From contig NZ_JXXV01000033.1 of the NCBI RefSeq assembly GCF_000967545.1, positions 1-64,000 of the forward strand: DNA of 64,000 nucleotides, given 5' to 3'. This stretch comes from Vibrio galatheae. GTDB lineage: Bacteria; Pseudomonadota; Gammaproteobacteria; Enterobacterales; Vibrionaceae. Below are positions 37,020 through 48,862 of this stretch, in pieces (within the stretch, counting starts at the first letter, position 1; each line of letters starts with the position of its first letter). Under the pieces are notes generated by a model that was not told where the DNA came from, did no database searches, and saw nothing but the letters and a program-made list of their open reading frames with translations. A program made the translations under genes and the position numbers.

Positions 37020-37874
37020 ATGAAGGCAGATAAAGCAGTCGCATATTGGCAGTTAATGCGTATGGATAAGCCGATCGGCACCCTGTTACTGCTTTGGCCA
37101 ACATTATGGGCGCTGATTATTGCCGCGCAAGGTATGCCGAGCCTAAAAGTTCTGTTTGTGTTTGTGTTAGGGGTGATATTCATGCGCGCTGCGGGTTGCG
37201 TGATCAATGATTTTGCTGATCGCAATGTAGATGGTCATGTTAAGCGTACAAAACAAAGACCACTTCCTTCTGGGCGAGTGACTTCTAAAGAAGCGATTGG
37301 ATTATTTTTAGTTCTGGCCGTTAGCTCATTCTTGCTGGTACTCAGTATGAATGCGCTGACGATACAGCTCTCTTTTGTTGGTATTTTCTTAGCCTTCATT
37401 TACCCGTTTATGAAGCGCTATACTCATCTTCCTCAGCTATTTCTTGGTTTGGCCTTCAGTTGGTCTATTCCTATGGCGTGGGCTGCTGAGGCCAACGAAG
37501 TTACTATGATGACGTGGTTTATCTTTGCCATTAACGCCTTGTGGACGATTGCCTACGATACCCAATATGCCATGGTAGACAGAGATGATGATTTGAAAAT
37601 TGGCATCAAATCAACCGCTATATTATTTGGCCGTTGGGACAAAATGGTGATTGGCGTTTTGCAGCTAGCCACACTGGCGATGCTGATGAGTGTCGGGATG
37701 TGGTTTGAACTAGGCGCAAGTTACTACTGGACTCTATTGATTGCTGGTGCGCTGTTTGTTTTCCAGCAACATTTGATCCGTCATCGCGAGCGAGACTTGT
37801 GTTTTCGCGCATTTCTGAACAACAACTATGTTGGCATGATAGTCAGCATAGGTTTATTTATCGCGTTCTGGTAA
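37020..37874 (+). CDS. ubiA: 4-hydroxybenzoate octaprenyltransferase
   Basis: UbiA attaches the polyprenyl tail to 4-hydroxybenzoate in the inner membrane. The 284 residues form about eight to nine helices with the two Asp-rich motifs: [15 protein letters not shown] and [16 protein letters not shown]. It starts directly after ubiC with AAGGAGAG as ribosome site. Terminator follows. Confidence 0.96.
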   Translation: MKADKAVAYWQLMRMDKPIGTLLLLWPTLWALIIAAQGMPSLKVLFVFVLGVIFMRAAGCVINDFADRNVDGHVKRTKQRPLPSGRVTSKEAIGLFLVLAVSSFLLVLSMNALTIQLSFVGIFLAFIYPFMKRYTHLPQLFLGLAFSWSIPMAWAAEANEVTMMTWFIFAINALWTIAYDTQYAMVDRDDDLKIGIKSTAILFGRWDKMVIGVLQLATLAMLMSVGMWFELGASYYWTLLIAGALFVFQQHLIRHRERDLCFRAFLNNNYVGMIVSIGLFIAFW

Positions 37875-37876
37875 CA

Positions 37877-37909
37877 GAAAAGGGGCATCAACTTGATGCC
37901 CCCTTTTGT
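37877..37909. terminator. Bidirectional terminator ubiA / plsB
   Basis: Arms AAAGGGGCATCA and TGATGCCCCCTTTT form the stem between convergent genes, with a T-rich tail. Confidence 0.88.
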
Positions 37910-37926
37910 TATCTGGTTGGCGATAA

Positions 37927-40362
37927 CTAATGAGTATCTGTCGCTTGACAGATACTCTCTTTAATCGTCAAACGCACCTCTGGATAAAGTGTCGAATAAA
38001 GTAAGTCAGCCAATGCCTTGCTCTTATCGGTATCACAATTACCATCACTATCAAGATAGGCTTGTTGTTTGAGCGTGGTAAACAGGGCAGAGAATACGCC
38101 TTTATCAAAGAACTCTGGCGCATTAATGCCATGTAGGCGACCTAAGCGCTGAGCAATGTCTTGGCTCTTCTGCTCTAAGTCTGATTTGCCTAATTCTGGA
38201 TTTGCCACTAACAAGTTCAGAGCAATCGCGTAACGTTGCAATGTCTCAGTGATGGTTCGGCCTAACAGCACTAGCACCTGATTGTTGGCTTGATTGATAG
38301 CAACGTTTTGCTCGCTATCAATGTTGACTAAACCTTGGTGAGCCAACTCTTCGATATAGGCTTCAGTAAGCTCAGCCAGCTTGTCTTGTTCGATACTTAA
38401 AAACAGCTCTTGTTTTAAGAAAGGATAAACCAGCGCGACATTGTGCTTAATCTCATCAAGCGACAGTTGCTGATGACGTACCAGCATCTGAGCGATTAAG
38501 GATGGCAGCGCCAACAAGTGAATAATGTTGTTGCGGTAGTAAGTCATCAGAATCGACTGATTGCGATCCAGTGACACAATCTCACCCATGCTGTCGGTTT
38601 CGATCAAAAACTTATCCAGTGACTCTGCATGCTTGACCAAAGCTTCGGCGTCTTCTTCTGGCACCGTGTAGGTGGAAGAGTAAGGCACGTTGTTAAGAAT
38701 AGATAGGTAACAGTCGATCTGGTTGACTAAGCTGTCGCGTGATAATGCTCGCTGGCGCGAGGCGAGCAGAGCGGTCGCACACAGTGTTAGTGCGTTGGCT
38801 GCTGCCGCATCATTGATATGCGTCATCATCTTAGTCGCGAGACCATTAACCACAGGATTTAGCCATTGCGGTTTGGTCGCGCCCATAGGATCAATATCTT
38901 TAGTCCATTCCGGCGCATGTTCATTGAGGTATTGGTTAAGAGGAATTGGCTCACCAAAGTTCACATAACCTTGGCCAAAGTTACGCAGTTTGCGAATGGT
39001 ACGTAGTACTAAACTTGCGTTCTCTTTCTCTTTACGTTTACCACGTAGCTCTTTTGCATAAGTGGCCACTTCCATAACATGCTCGTAGCCGATGTATACC
39101 GGAACTAGAGTTACTGGGCGATTCAAACCACGCAACATGGCTTGGATAGTCATGGCCAGCATACCCGTTTTCGCTTGTAGCAAACGGCCAGTGCGAGAAC
39201 GACCACCTTCGCTGAAATACTCAACCGAATAACCCTTAGCAAACAGTTCGGCAAGGTATTCGCGGAAGATAGTGGAGTAGAGTTTGTTACCCTTAAAACT
39301 ACGGCGGATAAAAAATGCGCCACCGCGACGAAAGAGTGGGCCAGCAGGGAAGAAGTTAAGATTAATCCCTGCGGCAATGTGTGGCGGCACCATGCCTTCA
39401 TGGTACAGCACATAAGAGAGGAGTAAGTAGTCCATATGGCTGCGGTGACAAGGGACATAGACTATCTCATGACCATCTTGAGCTAGTTTACGTACCGTAG
39501 CGGCGTTGCTGATGTTTAAGCCTTGGTAGATGCGGTTCCACAACCAGCCGAGAATACGATCGCCATTTTTCACTAACGAGTAGGAAAAGTCTGCGGCAAT
39601 TTCATCCATGATCACATGCGCTTCTTTACGCACTTTTTCGAGTGGCACACCCTTAGCTGCCGCTTCGTCATTGATGACCTTTTCAATCGCTTTAGACTTC
39701 ATTAAGCGATTAAACAGTGCTTGTCGGCTTGGCAGATTGGGCCCAGAGGCTGCAAGTTTCTGACGAGAGAAGTGAATGCGCGCCACACGCGCTAGCTTAT
39801 GTGCAATCGAAGCATCGGTGCCGTGTGAGTCAGCCATATAGCGCAATGAAACCACAGGGCTAATACGAACTAGGCAGTCACGACCTGCAAGCAGAACCGC
39901 TTTGGCTTTTTGTGGGCCATTTAGCGACTGAAGGTAAGGCTTTTGCTGCGACTCTTTACCAGGCTTGCGCCCCCACAACACCGTGGTTGGGATCATCTGT
40001 ACATCGAGCTCAGAATCAAATTTGTGTAACTCTAACAGTTCAGAAAATAGGCTTACCGATGTACTTGGCACATCTTGATCACTCTCCATCATGGTTTGAC
40101 GGGCAGAGGTGAAAACGAAGCGGTTAAACGATTTGCCATTAATTTCGACTGGCTCTAGGGGATCCGGTAAGCCAAGTGCGACGACTTGCTTTTGCAATGC
40201 GAGTAAATCGACTGCCGAGCGGTATGGCAGAGCATAGATAATGGGCTTGTTGATATCAATGCTATTATCTTCAATCGGATTTGAAGGAATAGTGGTCCCT
40301 TTAACTAACACTGACATTGGCAGCTTTAGTAAGGTTCGCGATAACATTCGTCCAGAAGACAT
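37927..40362 (-). CDS. plsB: Glycerol-3-phosphate 1-O-acyltransferase
   Basis: PlsB makes lysophosphatidic acid, the first membrane phospholipid step, using acyl-ACP or acyl-CoA at the inner membrane. The acyltransferase motif HX4D is HRSHMDYLL; the others are [27 protein letters not shown] and [11 protein letters not shown]. The frame is open to 40410, but the Vibrio-type start MSSG... lies at 40362, giving 811 residues. It is divergent from lexA, and that shared region carries the SOS boxes. Confidence 0.95.
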   Translation of the reverse strand: MSSGRMLSRTLLKLPMSVLVKGTTIPSNPIEDNSIDINKPIIYALPYRSAVDLLALQKQVVALGLPDPLEPVEINGKSFNRFVFTSARQTMMESDQDVPSTSVSLFSELLELHKFDSELDVQMIPTTVLWGRKPGKESQQKPYLQSLNGPQKAKAVLLAGRDCLVRISPVVSLRYMADSHGTDASIAHKLARVARIHFSRQKLAASGPNLPSRQALFNRLMKSKAIEKVINDEAAAKGVPLEKVRKEAHVIMDEIAADFSYSLVKNGDRILGWLWNRIYQGLNISNAATVRKLAQDGHEIVYVPCHRSHMDYLLLSYVLYHEGMVPPHIAAGINLNFFPAGPLFRRGGAFFIRRSFKGNKLYSTIFREYLAELFAKGYSVEYFSEGGRSRTGRLLQAKTGMLAMTIQAMLRGLNRPVTLVPVYIGYEHVMEVATYAKELRGKRKEKENASLVLRTIRKLRNFGQGYVNFGEPIPLNQYLNEHAPEWTKDIDPMGATKPQWLNPVVNGLATKMMTHINDAAAANALTLCATALLASRQRALSRDSLVNQIDCYLSILNNVPYSSTYTVPEEDAEALVKHAESLDKFLIETDSMGEIVSLDRNQSILMTYYRNNIIHLLALPSLIAQMLVRHQQLSLDEIKHNVALVYPFLKQELFLSIEQDKLAELTEAYIEELAHQGLVNIDSEQNVAINQANNQVLVLLGRTITETLQRYAIALNLLVANPELGKSDLEQKSQDIAQRLGRLHGINAPEFFDKGVFSALFTTLKQQAYLDSDGNCDTDKSKALADLLYSTLYPEVRLTIKESICQATDTH

Positions 40363-40732
40363 AAGGTTCTTAGCCTCAAATTTAAATGAGTTGCATAAGC
40401 GCATTGCCATTTCACTAACTATAGAACTGGGATTGCACTTAGGCGTGTATTTTTACAGCCGGCAAGGATACCAGAAACTGGTCTAACCTTTTACTGAATA
40501 TTGATTATGAAAACGTCAATTTTTTAGTTATTTCGCTATCGATATAAACGGTACAGATAATTCAGCCTGCCTTAGCATAGTTGATATCAATAAAACAACT
40601 GATGAATGCAGTACGCTAATCCTACTCAGGCGTCAGCAGCGCGTTTAAAAATATAGAATCTTTCTGTTCATAACCTACTCAAATGGCTAACTCGCTAAAA
40701 AATAAGCAATTGGCTTTGCATTTGCACCATTA

Positions 40733-40748
40733 CTGGATATACTCACAG
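40733..40748 (+). promoter_or_regulatory. LexA-binding SOS box 1
   Basis: CTGGATATACTCACAG has the CTG-N10-CAG form of the gamma-proteobacterial SOS box. It lies 27 bases before the lexA start. Confidence 0.85.
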
Positions 40749-40752
40749 TTAA

Positions 40753-40768
40753 CTGTATAAAAAGACAG
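40753..40768 (+). promoter_or_regulatory. LexA-binding SOS box 2
   Basis: CTGTATAAAAAGACAG is a second CTG-N10-CAG box, centred 20 bases from the first. A tandem pair gives strong autoregulation, as in E. coli lexA. The box ends 7 bases before the ATG, so LexA bound here would also cover the ribosome-site region of the DNA. Confidence 0.88.
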
Positions 40769-40775
40769 GTGACTT

Positions 40776-41396
40776 ATGAAGCCGTTAACGCCCCGCCAAC
40801 AACAAGTTTTTGATCTGATCAAAAGCAAAATTGATGATACTGGTATGCCACCGACACGTGCAGAAATCGCGCGCGAGCTTGGCTTCCGTTCAGCAAATGC
40901 TGCTGAAGAACACCTTAAAGCGCTTGCACGTAAGCAAGCGATTGAAATTATTCCCGGAGCCTCACGTGGTATCCGTATTCTGCTTGAAGACGCGGCAAAC
41001 GATGACCAAGGCCTGCCTTTGATTGGTCAGGTCGCTGCGGGTGAACCAATTCTGGCTCAAGAGCATGTTGAGACGCACTACCAAGTCGATCCAAGCATGT
41101 TCAAACCTCAAGCTGACTTTCTATTGCGCGTCAATGGCGAAAGTATGAAAGACATCGGCATTATGGATGGTGATCTGCTCGCGGTACATAAAACCCAAGA
41201 TGTGCGCGATGGCCAAGTTGTGGTTGCCCGGGTTGACGATGATGTCACGGTAAAGCGTCTCGAACGCAAAGGCTCGACAGTACTACTGCATGCAGAGAAC
41301 GAAGAGTTTGCGCCAATTAAAGTCGATCTAGCCAGTCAACACTTGACGATTGAAGGTCTTGCTGTCGGTATTATCCGCAACACAGATTGGATGTAG
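40776..41396 (+). CDS. lexA: SOS repressor LexA
   Basis: LexA represses the SOS regulon and cleaves itself when RecA filaments form. The winged-helix N-domain starts [15 protein letters not shown] with the recognition helix [20 protein letters not shown]. The cleavage site is Ala88-Gly89 (QVAAGEPI), and the Ser-Lys dyad is Ser123 (NGESMKD) and Lys160. The 206 residues are typical. The Fur-box methyltransferase gene and dinF lie downstream. Confidence 0.97.
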   Translation: MKPLTPRQQQVFDLIKSKIDDTGMPPTRAEIARELGFRSANAAEEHLKALARKQAIEIIPGASRGIRILLEDAANDDQGLPLIGQVAAGEPILAQEHVETHYQVDPSMFKPQADFLLRVNGESMKDIGIMDGDLLAVHKTQDVRDGQVVVARVDDDVTVKRLERKGSTVLLHAENEEFAPIKVDLASQHLTIEGLAVGIIRNTDWM

Positions 41397-41433
41397 TCGG
41401 GTATTTTGAGATTTATTCTCATTTGTTGATTTT

Positions 41434-41452
41434 GTAATTGATATTCATTATC
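41434..41452. promoter_or_regulatory. Fur box before the methyltransferase gene
   Basis: GTAATTGATATTCATTATC matches the 19-bp Fur consensus at 15 of 19 positions, including the whole CATTATC half. It lies 27 bases before the methyltransferase start, in the right place to repress it when iron is plentiful. Confidence 0.75.
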
Positions 41453-41478
41453 ATCTGGTTTCTGGCTACGGAAGGAAG

Positions 41479-42297
41479 ATGATAATGGCCGTCGAACACT
41501 CATCAGCTCAACATCGATACCAAATCCCCGCTAATTTATTGCAACCTTTATGGCTCCGTAGTCGAGAAAGCTTGGTTGATAATGGCTTAGTCTACGACCC
41601 GATTGCAGCGCGTGCCTGTCAGCGCTGTCAATTGGCGCCAGAGTGTCTCACTGGGGATATTGATCAAAAACAACTGCTTCATGCCACTCTCACGCAACTC
41701 TGTGATCAACAAGTCTGTGCTTTTATTCAACGTAATCCTGATGGTTGGATTGTCAACGTTGGGGCAGGACTAGATACACGTTTCTATCGCGTTGATAATG
41801 GTCGTTGTAATTGGCTAGAGCTGGACGTTACTGAAAACCTGTTATGGCGCCAAAAACTGTTCCACAACAGCGAACGTTATCATCATGTTTGCGGCAGTGT
41901 GGATGATCTGAGCTGGTTAGAGCAACTGCCTATTCCAGAACAAGCGCCGGTTATGATTGTATGTGAACACGCCTTACTTGACTGTAACAAGCAACAAGTC
42001 GCGAAGTTTGTTCAAGCGCTCGGTTGTCATTTTGATTGCGCTCGCGCTTGTTTGGTATTGGCTGGCGATTTAAGTCATTCTAAACTTGGACAAAAAATGG
42101 GCGCAGGTCAATACTGCCATGGTTACCACAACCTGGGAGAGAGTATGTTGGGGTACTTACCTTGGGCGCGTAGAGCAAGTATCCATTCGCCACTCGATCA
42201 GGATTGCCGCCGTTGGAAATTGTGGCAGCGCTGGCTAACCAAAATCAGCTTCCTAAAGCAAAGATTAACGCCAGTATTAGTTCAGCTTCACTGGTAA
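41479..42297 (+). CDS. LCMT-type class I SAM methyltransferase, Fur-box preceded
   Basis: The 272-residue protein has the leucine-carboxyl-methyltransferase-type SAM site WIVNVGAGLDTRFYRVDN, the acidic strand NWLELDV, and VMIVCEHALLDC. A Cys-rich segment near the N-terminus (ACQRCQLAPEC) is unusual for the family and could bind a metal. The target is unknown; related enzymes methylate carboxylates or polyketides. The Fur box suggests iron-controlled expression, perhaps for siderophore or small-molecule modification. It separates lexA from dinF. Confidence 0.8.
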   Translation: MIMAVEHSSAQHRYQIPANLLQPLWLRSRESLVDNGLVYDPIAARACQRCQLAPECLTGDIDQKQLLHATLTQLCDQQVCAFIQRNPDGWIVNVGAGLDTRFYRVDNGRCNWLELDVTENLLWRQKLFHNSERYHHVCGSVDDLSWLEQLPIPEQAPVMIVCEHALLDCNKQQVAKFVQALGCHFDCARACLVLAGDLSHSKLGQKMGAGQYCHGYHNLGESMLGYLPWARRASIHSPLDQDCRRWKLWQRWLTKISFLKQRLTPVLVQLHW

Positions 42298-42308
42298 TCT
42301 AGTTACAC

Positions 42309-43676
42309 TTGTCACTCAATGATAGCCAGAGTGACCACGTGCAAATTCTTCAGACTCTCACCAATCGTGCACTACATAAGCAAGTACTTCTACTTGCGAT
42401 ACCTATGGTGCTTTCCAATATTACCGTTCCGCTGCTTGGTCTTGTCGATGCAGCAGTGATCGGACACCTTGAACATGCTTGGTATTTGGGTGGTGTAGCA
42501 CTCGGCAGCACGATGATCAGTGTAACCTTCTGGCTGTTGGGCTTCTTACGTATGTCGACCACTGGACTGGCCGCTCAGTCTTACGGGGCAGAAAGTAAAC
42601 ATCAGCTCGGTTTAGTATTTTCTCAAGGCATGACAATGGCACTTGGCTTTGCTGCGGTGTTTCTTGCTTTTCATCAAGTGATTGCTGAGTGGGTGTTTAG
42701 TTTTAGTGATGCCAGTGATCAGGTTAAGCATTACGGCGCTGAATATTTTGCTATTCGCGCTTGGAGTGCGCCAGCAGCGTTAGGGAATTTTGTCTTACTC
42801 GGATGGTTGCTGGGTACTCAAAATGCCAAAGCGCCGATGTGGATGGTGATCATTGTCAATGTGACAAACATCGTACTGGATGTGCTGTTCGTGATCGGAT
42901 TTGGTTGGAAGGTTGAGGGGGCCGCCCTTGCTTCAGTGATTGCCGATTACACTGGGATGGCATTTGGTCTTTTTTGCGTATGGCGTCTATGGCAAAGAGA
43001 AGCGCTTCCAGCATTAATCAACTTAATTAAAGATACCGCGAATGGATTAAGTCGCTTCGTTAAACTGAATCGCGATATCTTCTTACGCTCACTTTGTTTG
43101 CAGGCGACATTCACCTTTATGACTTTTCAAGGTGCCAGTTTTGGTGACGAAATTGTGGCCGCCAATGCGGTGTTGATGAGTTTCTTAATGATGATTTCCT
43201 ATGGTATGGATGGCTTTGCTTATGCGATGGAGGCTTTGGTTGGTAAAGCGATTGGCGCTAAAGATCGAGAGCAACTCAACCAATCGCTGCTAGGATGCTT
43301 TTTTTGGAGTTTGGTGATCTGCGTTTTGTTGACATTAGTCTTTGCTACTCAGGGATCAAGCCTGATCGCTTTGATCACCGATATCGAAGAGGTACACGCT
43401 TTAGCCCTAGACTACCTACCGTGGTTGGTTGCTATGCCGCTGGTGGCGATGTGGTGCTTCTTGCTTGATGGCATTTTTGTCGGGGCAACGAAAGGGAGAG
43501 AGATGCGTAACAGTATGTTTGTTTCGACCTGTCTCTTTTTTGCGATGTTTTATCTCTCTTCTGGGCTGGGTAACCACGCCTTGTGGCTTGCGATGGTGAG
43601 TTTCATGGCGATGCGTGGCGTTACTTTAGCGCTGATTCTGACTTTGCAGTGGCGAAGCAACACCTTTCTTGCTTAA
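42309..43676 (+). CDS. dinF: MATE-family efflux protein DinF
   Basis: DinF is a MATE transporter of about twelve helices; the 455 residues begin MSLNDSQSDHVQILQ and contain VLLLAIPMVLSNITVPLLGLVD and GMDGFAYAMEALVGKAIGAKD, typical of DinF. In E. coli dinF follows lexA directly and is SOS-induced; here a methyltransferase gene intervenes and no SOS box is seen before dinF, so SOS control would have to come by read-through. The TTG start at 42309 lacks a clear ribosome site; the true start could be a downstream GTG at 42339. Confidence 0.88.
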   Translation: MSLNDSQSDHVQILQTLTNRALHKQVLLLAIPMVLSNITVPLLGLVDAAVIGHLEHAWYLGGVALGSTMISVTFWLLGFLRMSTTGLAAQSYGAESKHQLGLVFSQGMTMALGFAAVFLAFHQVIAEWVFSFSDASDQVKHYGAEYFAIRAWSAPAALGNFVLLGWLLGTQNAKAPMWMVIIVNVTNIVLDVLFVIGFGWKVEGAALASVIADYTGMAFGLFCVWRLWQREALPALINLIKDTANGLSRFVKLNRDIFLRSLCLQATFTFMTFQGASFGDEIVAANAVLMSFLMMISYGMDGFAYAMEALVGKAIGAKDREQLNQSLLGCFFWSLVICVLLTLVFATQGSSLIALITDIEEVHALALDYLPWLVAMPLVAMWCFLLDGIFVGATKGREMRNSMFVSTCLFFAMFYLSSGLGNHALWLAMVSFMAMRGVTLALILTLQWRSNTFLA

Positions 43677-43688
43677 GCGTACATTGAC

Positions 43689-43714
43689 AACCGGGCCTAT
43701 GTGTCCGGTTTTTT
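43689..43714 (+). terminator. Terminator after dinF
   Basis: AACCGG and CCGGTT arms with a 10-base loop are followed by a T-run just after the dinF stop. Confidence 0.75.
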
Positions 43715-43866
43715 GTATCTTCTTTCCATTATTACAAATAAGTAAAAATGATTTTCTAAATCGTGGGATTATCAAACAGCACATAGCGACTAAAATATTC
43801 AGCAATAAAACGACACAGCGCAGTGAGACAACCTCGACTACGCTTATCACTTCAACCCTACACTGA

Positions 43867-45033
<1,167 letters not shown>

Positions 45034-45102
45034 TTACACTCATTCAAACAGAGCCATGCTCCATAACAGCAGCATGGCTTTCACAATTAATCTGAGGTTG
45101 TT

Positions 45103-45942
45103 ATGACCATAAATAACGTAAGCCAAGCTAAGGTGTGTGGTGGTTGGCACAAGCAGTACACCCATGAATCAGCAACGCTTAACTGTACGATGCGCTTTGC
45201 GATCTTCTTACCACCCAGTGCGGTGAAATCGAATCCAGTTCCTGTGTTGTATTGGTTATCTGGTTTAACTTGCAGTGATGAAAACTTTATGCAGAAGGCG
45301 GGGGCGTTTCGTCGAGCAGCGGAGCTTGGCATTGCGATAGTCGCGCCGGATACCAGCCCACGTGGTGAAGAGGTAGCCGATGATGAAAACTACGATCTCG
45401 GACAGGGTGCAGGCTTTTACCTTAATGCGACCCAAGAGCCTTGGTCTCGCCACTATCACATGTATGACTATGTGACTAAAGAGCTCCCTGAGATCATCGA
45501 AGCGAACTTTCCGGTATCGCAGGTTAAATCTATTGCTGGCCACAGTATGGGCGGTCATGGTGCATTGACCATTGGCTTGAAAAACTCACAGCAATACCGT
45601 TCCACCTCCGCTTTTAGCCCTATCTGTAATCCAATGCAGTGTCCTTGGGGGCAAAAGGCATTCAACGCTTATCTAGGTAATGAATTTGAAGCATGGAGAG
45701 AGTACGACGCGAGCGAGTTACTCAAGCAAGCTCCATCAGAGTTACCTATTCTGGTTGATCAAGGTGATGCGGATGGCTTTCTTGCTGAGCAGCTTAAACC
45801 CGAGGCATTGGTCGCGGCAGCGCAACTGCATCAATCTAAGGTTGAAGTAAGAATGCAGCCAGGTTATGACCACAGTTACTTTTTCATTGCGAGTTTTATT
45901 GATCAGCACCTTGATTTCCACGCTCGGTATCTGAATCAATAA
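45103..45942 (+). CDS. fghA: S-formylglutathione hydrolase
   Basis: This esterase splits S-formylglutathione into formate and glutathione, completing formaldehyde removal begun by frmA. The nucleophile Ser lies in [11 protein letters not shown], the Asp in [10 protein letters not shown] and the His in [28 protein letters not shown] is the family signature. The 279 residues are usual. A TGAGGTTGTT ribosome site precedes the ATG. A terminator lies between it and sthA. Confidence 0.96.
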   Translation: MTINNVSQAKVCGGWHKQYTHESATLNCTMRFAIFLPPSAVKSNPVPVLYWLSGLTCSDENFMQKAGAFRRAAELGIAIVAPDTSPRGEEVADDENYDLGQGAGFYLNATQEPWSRHYHMYDYVTKELPEIIEANFPVSQVKSIAGHSMGGHGALTIGLKNSQQYRSTSAFSPICNPMQCPWGQKAFNAYLGNEFEAWREYDASELLKQAPSELPILVDQGDADGFLAEQLKPEALVAAAQLHQSKVEVRMQPGYDHSYFFIASFIDQHLDFHARYLNQ

Positions 45943-45959
45943 CTAGCTCCACAAATCAA

Positions 45960-45988
45960 AAAGCCGCGGCTATCATAGCTGCGGCTTT
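45960..45988. terminator. Bidirectional terminator fghA / sthA
   Basis: AAAGCCGCGGCTA and TAGCTGCGGCTTT arms (one G-T wobble) with a 3-base loop lie between convergent genes. Confidence 0.85.
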
Positions 45989-46008
45989 ATCTATGGTGTG
46001 ACGCCTAA

Positions 46009-47409
46009 TTAAAACAGTCGGTTAAGGCCATTTAGCGCGGCGACGCGGTACGCTTCGGCCATCGTAGGATAGTTGAACGTGGTGTTAACGAAGTACTCAA
46101 TCGTATTCGCTGAACCTTTTTGCTCCATGATGGCTTGGCCGATATGGATGATCTCTGCTGCGCGCTCACCAAAGCAGTGAATGCCTAAAATTTCTTTGGT
46201 TTCACGATGGAAAAGAATCTTCAAGCTACCAATATCTTTCCCTGCAATCTGCGCGCGCGCCAAGTGTTTGAAAGAGGAACGCCCAACTTCATACGGAACT
46301 TTGGCTGCGGTCAACTCTTGTTCTGTTTTGCCGACTGAACTGATTTCTGGAATGGTGTAAATGCCGGTTGGGATATCTTCAATCAGGTGACCATCAGCTT
46401 GGCCTTTGGTGATCGCCTGAGCAACAAAGCGCCCTTGGTCATACGCCGCACTGGCTAAACTCGGATAGCCAATCACATCGCCCACGGCATAAACGTGGTC
46501 AATTTCGGTTTGATAGTTGCTGTCTACTTTGAGTTGCCCGCGCGAATCCGCTTCTAGCCCCACAGCAGATAGGTTGAGCTTATCTGTATTACCAGTACGC
46601 CCGTTCGCATACAGTAGGCAGTCAGCACGCATTTTCTTGCCGGATTCGAGGTGGATAATCACCCCATCTTCGGTTCCTTCAATCTTCTCAAACGTTTCAT
46701 CATTACGTATCACCACACCACTGTTCCAGAAATGGTAAGACAAGGCATCAGAAACTTCGTTATCAAGGAAAGAGAGCAGTCGATCACGCGTATTAATCAG
46801 ATCCGTCTTAACCCCTAAACCGCGGAAAATTGAGGCGTATTCACAACCAATCACCCCTGCGCCGTAGATAATGATATGGCGAGGGTCGTGCTTGAGACTC
46901 AAAATGGAATCACTGTCGTAGATACGTTCGTGGTTGAAGTCGACATTGTGTGGTCGATATGGACGAGAGCCTGTCGCAATCACAAATCGGTCAGCGCTAT
47001 AGGTCTCTTCTGTGCCGTCACTTTGCATTACTGCGATAGTGTTTTTATCAATAAAGCGCGCGGTACCGAAAATCAATGAACACTGATTGCGATCGTAAAA
47101 CCCCTGACGAAGTCGAGTTTGTTTATCAATCACTGTCTTAGCGTGGCCAAGAATGTTAGAAAACGTTGAGTGCAGGCTGGTATTGTTGTGGCAAAACAGC
47201 GGGTTGTTATTGAATTCTATAATACGGCTAACGGCATGGCGCAAAGCCTTAGAAGGGATGGTGCCCCAGTGGGTACATCCACCACCGACACTACTTTCTT
47301 TTTCGACAATGGCTACGTTTAAGCCCGCTTTGGTTAATCCCATCGCTGCCCCTTCACCGCCTGGGCCACTACCTATCACGATGACATCAAAGTGGTTGCT
47401 TGCCGCCAT
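46009..47409 (-). CDS. sthA: Soluble pyridine nucleotide transhydrogenase
   Basis: SthA (UdhA) is a flavoprotein that reoxidises NADPH with NAD. FAD-binding [12 protein letters not shown] at the N-terminus, the NAD fold [16 protein letters not shown] and [16 protein letters not shown] are seen; the redox Cys pair of lipoamide dehydrogenases is replaced by [16 protein letters not shown], with the usual SthA change. ATG 47409 with AAGGAAG gives the standard 466 residues, though the frame is open to 47439. It is divergent from fabR, as in E. coli. Confidence 0.95.
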   Translation of the reverse strand: MAASNHFDVIVIGSGPGGEGAAMGLTKAGLNVAIVEKESSVGGGCTHWGTIPSKALRHAVSRIIEFNNNPLFCHNNTSLHSTFSNILGHAKTVIDKQTRLRQGFYDRNQCSLIFGTARFIDKNTIAVMQSDGTEETYSADRFVIATGSRPYRPHNVDFNHERIYDSDSILSLKHDPRHIIIYGAGVIGCEYASIFRGLGVKTDLINTRDRLLSFLDNEVSDALSYHFWNSGVVIRNDETFEKIEGTEDGVIIHLESGKKMRADCLLYANGRTGNTDKLNLSAVGLEADSRGQLKVDSNYQTEIDHVYAVGDVIGYPSLASAAYDQGRFVAQAITKGQADGHLIEDIPTGIYTIPEISSVGKTEQELTAAKVPYEVGRSSFKHLARAQIAGKDIGSLKILFHRETKEILGIHCFGERAAEIIHIGQAIMEQKGSANTIEYFVNTTFNYPTMAEAYRVAALNGLNRLF

Positions 47410-47546
47410 AGATTCTTCCTTGTTATAAAGTCTTAACATTGCTGTAGCGGGATTTTAACTGATTCTGCCAGTGCGTACACCTAAAGCATACTAGAGAGTC
47501 GGCGAGATCACGCTCAATCAAGCAAATCAATTAAAGGGTATGTCGT

Positions 47547-47663
47547 ATGTCTCTTATTGAATGGCAAAAGATTGAATTATCAAACCAACACGGTTTAATT
47601 GCCACTCGGCCACCAAAGCGAACGATTGTGGGTTATTTCCTTGCGCCAATCGTTGTATATTAA
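47547..47663 (+). CDS. 38-residue small reading frame upstream of fabR
   Basis: A short frame starts ATG after AAAGGG (47533-47538) and encodes [20 protein letters not shown] and more, ending with a hydrophobic APIVVY, with its stop 35 bases before the fabR start. Its composition looks protein-like, and the place fits a leader gene, but no homologue was recognised and it could be chance. Confidence 0.3.
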   Translation: MSLIEWQKIELSNQHGLIATRPPKRTIVGYFLAPIVVY

Positions 47664-47697
47664 TGGCTATCGAAGTACCAAAAATAGAATAATAACT

Positions 47698-48339
47698 ATG
47701 AAATCCATGGGAATCCGTGCGCAGCAGAAAGAAAAAACGCGTCGCTCTTTGATTGATGCCGCATTCAGCCAGCTTAGCGCCGATAGAAGCTTTTCTAACT
47801 TGAGCTTGCGTGAAGTTGCACGGGAGGCGGGAATTGCTCCAACCTCATTCTATCGTCACTTTAAAGATATGGATGAACTTGGCCTAACCATGGTGGATGA
47901 GGGTGGCCTACTGCTACGCCAGCTAATGCGTCAAGCTCGGCAAAGGATTGTCAAAGAGGGCAGTGTGATCCGCACTTCGATCGAAACCTTTATGGAATTT
48001 ATCGAGAGTAGCCCCAACGTTTTCCGACTATTATTACGTGAACGTTCGGGAACTTCGTTTGAGTTTCGTACTGCTGTAGCGCGTGAGATGCAGCATTTTG
48101 TGGCCGAGATGACAGAGTATCTGATCGGCACAGGTATGGGGCGAGATGAAGCCTTTACTCAAGCTGAGGCTTCAGTCACTTTAGTTTTTAGCTCGGGTGC
48201 AGAAGCTTTAGATTTGGATAGACGTGAACGCGACGAACTGGCGGAGCGTCTAATTATGCAATTGCGAATGATAGCCAAAGGGGCTTTCTGGTATCGCAAA
48301 GAACGTGAACGTAACCGATTAAAAGGTGGGATAGATTAA
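47698..48339 (+). CDS. fabR: Unsaturated fatty acid biosynthesis repressor FabR
   Basis: FabR is a TetR-family repressor that senses the ratio of saturated to unsaturated acyl thioesters and controls fabA/fabB. The DNA-binding helix-turn-helix is [20 protein letters not shown], and [20 protein letters not shown] at the start is nearly that of E. coli FabR. Starts at 47698 (MKSMGIRAQ) or 47707 (MGIRAQ) are both possible and neither has a good ribosome site. About 213 residues. The stop overlaps yijD (TAATG). Confidence 0.94.
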   Translation: MKSMGIRAQQKEKTRRSLIDAAFSQLSADRSFSNLSLREVAREAGIAPTSFYRHFKDMDELGLTMVDEGGLLLRQLMRQARQRIVKEGSVIRTSIETFMEFIESSPNVFRLLLRERSGTSFEFRTAVAREMQHFVAEMTEYLIGTGMGRDEAFTQAEASVTLVFSSGAEALDLDRRERDELAERLIMQLRMIAKGAFWYRKERERNRLKGGID

Positions 48340-48722
48340 TGTCGAATGAAACAAACCAAGTTAATCGTGGCTCTGAGAGGAAAACGCTAGTACTGGCTCT
48401 GATAGCGGGTATGTGTGGTGATGCAATGTTGTCATGGCTGACCATGAGTGATGTGCCTTTCTCAATTTTTCCATTGATTGCATTGGTGCTTTCTGTGCAA
48501 GCACTTTACCGTGAATACCTAGCTAACCCAGTGTCGGAGGATATTCCGCTCGTCGGTCTAGCGTGTTTCTTCGTTGGTGCATTTGGCCACTCTGCATTTG
48601 TCAAAGCACAATACCCAGACTCGGGGTCTAACATGCTAGCCATTTTTATCACCCTTGGCTTGTTAGTGTGGGTGGCGAAAAAGTTGGGCTTTCTCAATTC
48701 AGTTACTAAAGCTGAATCGTAA
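48339..48722 (+). CDS. yijD: YijD family membrane protein (DUF1422)
   Basis: The 127-residue protein has four hydrophobic segments and starts with a polar tail ([16 protein letters not shown]). It matches YijD by size, helix layout and position directly after fabR. In E. coli trmA follows on the opposite strand; here only the trmA tail remains, followed by an island. Function unknown. Confidence 0.88.
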   Translation: MSNETNQVNRGSERKTLVLALIAGMCGDAMLSWLTMSDVPFSIFPLIALVLSVQALYREYLANPVSEDIPLVGLACFFVGAFGHSAFVKAQYPDSGSNMLAIFITLGLLVWVAKKLGFLNSVTKAES

Positions 48723-48742
48723 ATTGCTGTGCCACTGAGACA

Positions 48743-48772
48743 AAAAAACGAGCTTACGAGCTCGTTTTTTTA
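48743..48772. terminator. Bidirectional terminator after yijD
   Basis: AAACGAGC and GCTCGTTT arms with flanking A- and T-runs close the fabR-yijD unit and would also stop the leftward island operon, since no other terminator lies between them. Confidence 0.85.
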
Positions 48773-48790
48773 TGTCTGAAGTGAGAGAAA

Positions 48791-48850
48791 TTAAGCATTA
48801 CGCTCTAGCAGTACACCCGCTTCTAAATGGTGGGTGTAAGGGCTTTCTTG
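48791..48850 (-). pseudogene. trmA: Left trmA 3'-end remnant, attachment-site copy A
   Basis: On the minus strand this encodes ESPYTHHLEAGVLLERNA and a stop, the C-terminus of tRNA (uracil-54) methyltransferase TrmA (E. coli ends PYTHHMECGVLLTRK). No TrmA coding sequence continues upstream. The core at 48801-48835 matches 57464-57498 at 32 of 35 bases. Next to yijD this is where the trmA end should be, so it is probably the original end cut off by an integrating element. Confidence 0.85.
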
Positions 48851-48862
48851 TCAATAAGGGAA

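Larger units (their letters stand above)
40363..40775. other. plsB-lexA divergent intergenic region
   Basis: The 413-base gap holds the plsB promoter (left) and the lexA control region (right) with two SOS boxes. No further genes, repeats or RNA features were recognised in the middle part. Confidence 0.6.
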
